Positions 25,145 to 27,649 of a stretch of 27,649 bases of DNA are shown here, in pieces. This stretch comes from Deltaproteobacteria bacterium (GTDB lineage: Bacteria; Desulfobacterota; Syntrophia; Syntrophales; UBA5619). The notes beneath the pieces are model-generated. The model made no database searches and had not been told where the DNA came from. It saw only the letters and a list, made by a program, of their open reading frames with translations. Every line of letters starts with the position of its first letter. Within the stretch, counting starts at the first letter, position 1. The translations under genes and the position numbers were made by a program. The stretch lies in NCBI GenBank assembly GCA_026388345.1, contig JAPLJY010000046.1, forward strand, positions 1-27,649, in the 5' to 3' direction.

Positions 25145-26545
25145 TCACACTTTTACCGCCACATTAACAAGATTCATAAGTTCGCCCACATCCTTCATCT
25201 TTTCCAAGTCATGAATGCAGTCAATGACCTTATCTGCACGTTTTTCATCCTTGTAAACCCTGCTCACCAGATCTTTGAATTTCTCTTTCATCTCATCATA
25301 AGTTATGGGATTTCTCTTATCACCCCTGGGGTTGTCCACGACAGCAGTATACTCATGACCATCATCCATTGTGATCGTAACAGCTGATGAATACCGCTCT
25401 GGGTACCGACGCTCAAATTCGGGATCCAATACCACTTCTACCTTTTTCATCAATTCCCTGGCCTGAGGATTATTGAGGCTCTCTTCGGTAAATTCATCAA
25501 TTCCGACTTTTCCTCTGACAAATGCAATAGCTGCCTGGTATGGCATGCTGAACTGACCATCCACAACCGTTTTTGGATTCCATTTATTTTCCCTAGGATC
25601 GGTAAGCAAAACCATGGTGTATTTAGAGGAACGGATCAATACTTTTTTGATTTTATTCGGATCTGGTTTATACTTACTAACAATTTCAAGACATGCATCG
25701 ATATGGCCGCCGGAATATCGGCAGCATGGGTAGGCTTTTATGCTGGATGTAGCAAAGATCCACTCTTTACCGAGACCCTCCGTAATATATTTTGTGTCAT
25801 ATTGTCTATTGAACGAATACGCATTTAAAAAAGCCTCTTTCCCTTCATAAATATCACTTGGGCCATTAAACCCTTTCTGCGCCATTTTGGCTGCTATAAT
25901 ACCACTCATAGCGGGATGCCCGGCTTGGAGCCTTTTTGTAAATGATCCCTCGGAATTCCAAGCCATCAAACCGGCCACCATACTACCAGCAATTCCCTGG
26001 CCATAGATGGTCTGTTGGCGATTCAACTTCATTAATTTGGAAGCCGAAATAGCTGCCCCAAATGTTCCACAGGTGCTGGTGGGGTGAAAGCATTGATAAT
26101 ACATTTGCCCTAAAAATGCGGCTCCGACTCGGCATACAACTTCATTACCCAAAGCTATTGCAACAATGAGATCCCTGCCATTTCTTTTTAAAGCCTCTGC
26201 CATCGCCATACTGGTGGGAATGGTAGCCGCGCTGGGATGTGCATTTGATTCATTGTGGTCATCAATGTAGTCAAACCCGTAACATTGAACAGCATTAGCA
26301 AATGCCGCATTCATCGCCGGAACTTTTTTGGGCCAGCCAACGACTGTGCACTCTTCAACCCCCCCCATTTCCTGGACCATTTCAGTGACTATGCGGCTTG
26401 ATAACAGATCTCTGGACCCGATCATGGACCCCAAAACGTCCATAACCAATTTCTTTGCATAATCGGTTGCATAAGAAGGTAAATCTTCATATTTCAGACC
26501 AACCGACATTTCAGCTATTGACTCTGCAATCTTTTTATTACTCAT
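25145..26545 (-). CDS. MmgE/PrpD family protein, paralogue 2
   Basis: A 466-residue relative of the protein encoded just downstream. Motifs are GFDYIDDHNESNAHPS (90-105), CFHPTSTCGTFGAAI (152-166), GHPAMSGIIAAKMAQKGF (209-226) and KAYPCCRYSGGHIDA (270-284). The catalytic-type Asp/His and Lys/Tyr residues of the family are thus present, and Tyr272 and Cys274/275 match the usual KxYPCCR better than paralogue 1 does. The start ATG follows AAGGAGGAA. It is the first structural gene after the GntR regulator, 72 bases upstream of paralogue 1. Dehydration or epimerisation of an imported polycarboxylate is the probable role, inferred from the family and the TRAP genes. Confidence 0.92.
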   Translation of the reverse strand: MSNKKIAESIAEMSVGLKYEDLPSYATDYAKKLVMDVLGSMIGSRDLLSSRIVTEMVQEMGGVEECTVVGWPKKVPAMNAAFANAVQCYGFDYIDDHNESNAHPSAATIPTSMAMAEALKRNGRDLIVAIALGNEVVCRVGAAFLGQMYYQCFHPTSTCGTFGAAISASKLMKLNRQQTIYGQGIAGSMVAGLMAWNSEGSFTKRLQAGHPAMSGIIAAKMAQKGFNGPSDIYEGKEAFLNAYSFNRQYDTKYITEGLGKEWIFATSSIKAYPCCRYSGGHIDACLEIVSKYKPDPNKIKKVLIRSSKYTMVLLTDPRENKWNPKTVVDGQFSMPYQAAIAFVRGKVGIDEFTEESLNNPQARELMKKVEVVLDPEFERRYPERYSSAVTITMDDGHEYTAVVDNPRGDKRNPITYDEMKEKFKDLVSRVYKDEKRADKVIDCIHDLEKMKDVGELMNLVNVAVKV

Positions 26546-26604
26546 TTCTAATTCCTCCTTATCAAAATAGTATGTTGTTTTTTACGAATCAATGTCGATG
26601 CTCT

Positions 26605-26697
26605 CGTCAAAAGTCAGAATCCGCCATTTTGTTGTTCGTAAGCAGATGAATTCATTGACTGCAAGTTTAAAAAATGGGCGTTAGGCGACTTTTGTCG
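26605..26697. promoter_or_regulatory. Possible GntR operator sites before the PrpD-like genes
   Basis: CGACTTTTGTCG (26686-26697) is a perfect four-base inverted repeat around TTTT. A related GTCAAAAGTC lies at 26606-26615; its minus strand, GACTTTTGAC, differs from the first by one base. They lie in the 180-base gap (26546-26725) between regulator and first structural gene, where autoregulatory operators are expected. TTGACG (minus, 26604-26609) could be a -35. All inferred. Confidence 0.3.
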
Positions 26698-26725
26698 AGT
26701 CCATCAATGTTACATTCCTATTAAT

Positions 26726-27406
26726 TTACCCTGTAGCTAACAGGTACCTTTGAGCGTTAAGATCATTTTCCTTACTGGCAATTATGTGTTTATAAAGTTT
26801 TTTTTTCGCGAGTGAGATATTTTTTAAAACGATCGCCTCATAGATTGCAAGATGCTCTCTCTTTGAAAAAAGACCTCTATGTTTTGATAAATTTTCTATT
26901 TTTATGTTCAGGTATATTTTACTGAACACCAACTGTAAGAGTTCGTAAATAGTTTTATTTTCACTCATTTCTGCGATAGCCAAATGAACGTTTGTGTCCC
27001 TAATCAATCTTCCCATTGTAACCGGCTTGACCACATCATCGGCATGTATATCAATTGTTTCACGCAATTTTCTTAGTTTTACTGAATTCTGATGTTCGAT
27101 TGCATTTTTGACTGCGGCCAATTCAAGTGCAATCCTGACTTCATATAATTCTTCTAATTCTTTAGGTTTTATTTCAGCTACATAAAAGCCCTTTTGGGGT
27201 CTTAGCTCAAGATAGCCCTCTTTGGACATCATCTGAAACGCTTCTTTCACGGGTGTTCTGCTGACATCACATATATCTGCAATATCTTGATATTGAAGTT
27301 TTTGGCCTGGGACAATATCCCTATTGAATAACATCTCCCTCAATTTTAAGTAAACTTTATCAGAAATATTCTTAGGTGAAACATCGATATTGACGTAATT
27401 TGACAT
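26726..27406 (-). CDS. GntR-family regulator with FCD domain
   Basis: A 226-residue DNA-binding repressor or activator of the FadR type. The winged helix-turn-helix covers about residues 8-75, with LQYQDIADICDVSRTPVKEA and the GYLELRPQKGFYV wing. The FCD ligand domain follows: VRIALELAAVKNAIEH, DTNVHLAIAEMSENKTIYEL, REHLAIYEAIV and a final LYKHI. The Asp/His pattern DxxxH, EH and KH is that of FCD proteins that bind a metal and a carboxylate effector. The ATG at 27406 follows AAAGGA with an eight-base spacer; a TTG six codons earlier is less likely. It heads the cluster and is expected to respond to the imported acid. Confidence 0.92.
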   Translation of the reverse strand: MSNYVNIDVSPKNISDKVYLKLREMLFNRDIVPGQKLQYQDIADICDVSRTPVKEAFQMMSKEGYLELRPQKGFYVAEIKPKELEELYEVRIALELAAVKNAIEHQNSVKLRKLRETIDIHADDVVKPVTMGRLIRDTNVHLAIAEMSENKTIYELLQLVFSKIYLNIKIENLSKHRGLFSKREHLAIYEAIVLKNISLAKKKLYKHIIASKENDLNAQRYLLATG

Positions 27407-27510
27407 GATCAATGTCCTTTTCAAGGTATTTAATGAACGACCCTAAAGCAAGCGGCAATGAATCAACACACATTATGGAAATGCAAAGGATCTAGCTTCT
27501 AAGGATACTG

Positions 27511-27649
27511 AAGTGAGGTCGGTCGTCAATAGTGGACACCAAACCTTTCATGCTGCCAGTCGTTTTTCATAGAACCATCGTTCAAAAGCGGCAGGAGACA
27601 AGAACCTGAGTCTGGCCTGCCTTCTTTGCCGGTTATAGAAAATCTCGAT
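27511..27649 (-). mobile_element. End of an IS3-family insertion sequence (continues past window)
   Basis: The transposase tail is followed by TGTCCACTATTGACGACCG, read on the minus strand from 27536, which looks like an IS3-type terminal repeat beginning TGTCC. The exact outer end is not certain. The region 27425-27510 holds no gene I can see. Confidence 0.6.
27548..27649 (-). CDS. IS3-family transposase OrfB, last 33 codons
   Basis: The minus strand reads IEIFYNRQRRQARLRFLSP then AAFERWFYEKRLAA and TGA at 27548-27550. This is the standard C-terminus of the IS3-family integrase-type transposase (FYNxxRRHxxLxxxSPxxFE). The start lies beyond the right edge, so it is partial. It has no role in the cluster, but with the IS256 and IS701 remnants it places the AT-rich region between mobile elements. 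Confidence 0.85.
   Translation of the reverse strand: MEIFYNRQRRQARLRFLSPAAFERWFYEKRLAA

Noticed and set aside
1..27649. tRNA, rRNA, CRISPR array or riboswitch
   Set aside because: I looked for tRNA-like cloverleaf ends, regular spaced repeats and known riboswitch cores and saw none. A tRNAscan and Rfam search would be decisive.

Overview
The window has two compositionally different halves. Bases 1 to about 11,850 are GC-rich and hold ordinary backbone genes: PLP synthesis (pdxT partial, pdxS), a histidine phosphatase, mutY, a YbaK-type tRNA deacylase, a thioredoxin with two zinc ribbons, a Nudix hydrolase, a membrane GGDEF protein with a coupled lipoprotein, a Gate-domain membrane protein and panB. 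From about 11,850 to the right edge the DNA is visibly AT-richer, with A/T-ending codons, and carries a catabolic-looking cluster almost entirely on the minus strand. The gene content suggests an anaerobic Desulfobacterota-type bacterium (perhaps Syntrophales-like). That is an inference from gene types and mixed composition, not from a marker gene.

Layout. 1-1187: pdxT-pdxS operon (minus) with a promoter and palindrome at 1233-1267. 1539-1883: small Lys/Ala-rich protein. 2064-2717: histidine phosphatase whose only plausible start is ATT. 3012-5930: mutY, then ybaK-trx-nudix (plus). 5969-7851: diguanylate-cyclase-like receptor and lipoprotein (minus). 8157-9110: Gate-domain protein. 9411-9740: wrecked FMN dehydrogenase gene cut by an IS256-family deletion derivative (9747-10734). 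10944-11795: panB.

The AT-rich cluster, in transcription order (right to left), is: FCD-type GntR regulator, two adjacent MmgE/PrpD proteins, a TRAP binding protein, a fused TRAP DctQM permease, an IS701-type remnant, a class III aminotransferase, a U32-like protein, a decarboxylating dehydrogenase of the isocitrate/isopropylmalate family, a single-chain aconitase, a second YbaK-type deacylase, and a fold-III PLP decarboxylase of the diaminopimelate decarboxylase type. An IS3-family transposase end lies at the right edge.

Working hypothesis (inference). TRAP imports a di- or tricarboxylate. PrpD-type and aconitase-type enzymes isomerise it. The dehydrogenase makes a 2-oxo acid, the aminotransferase makes an amino acid, and the LysA-like enzyme decarboxylates it. 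The trans-editing protein would protect tRNA charging from a non-standard amino acid. The chemistry resembles the oxoglutarate or 2-aminoadipate route, but this gene combination matches no pathway I can name. It is the main candidate for an undescribed system here.
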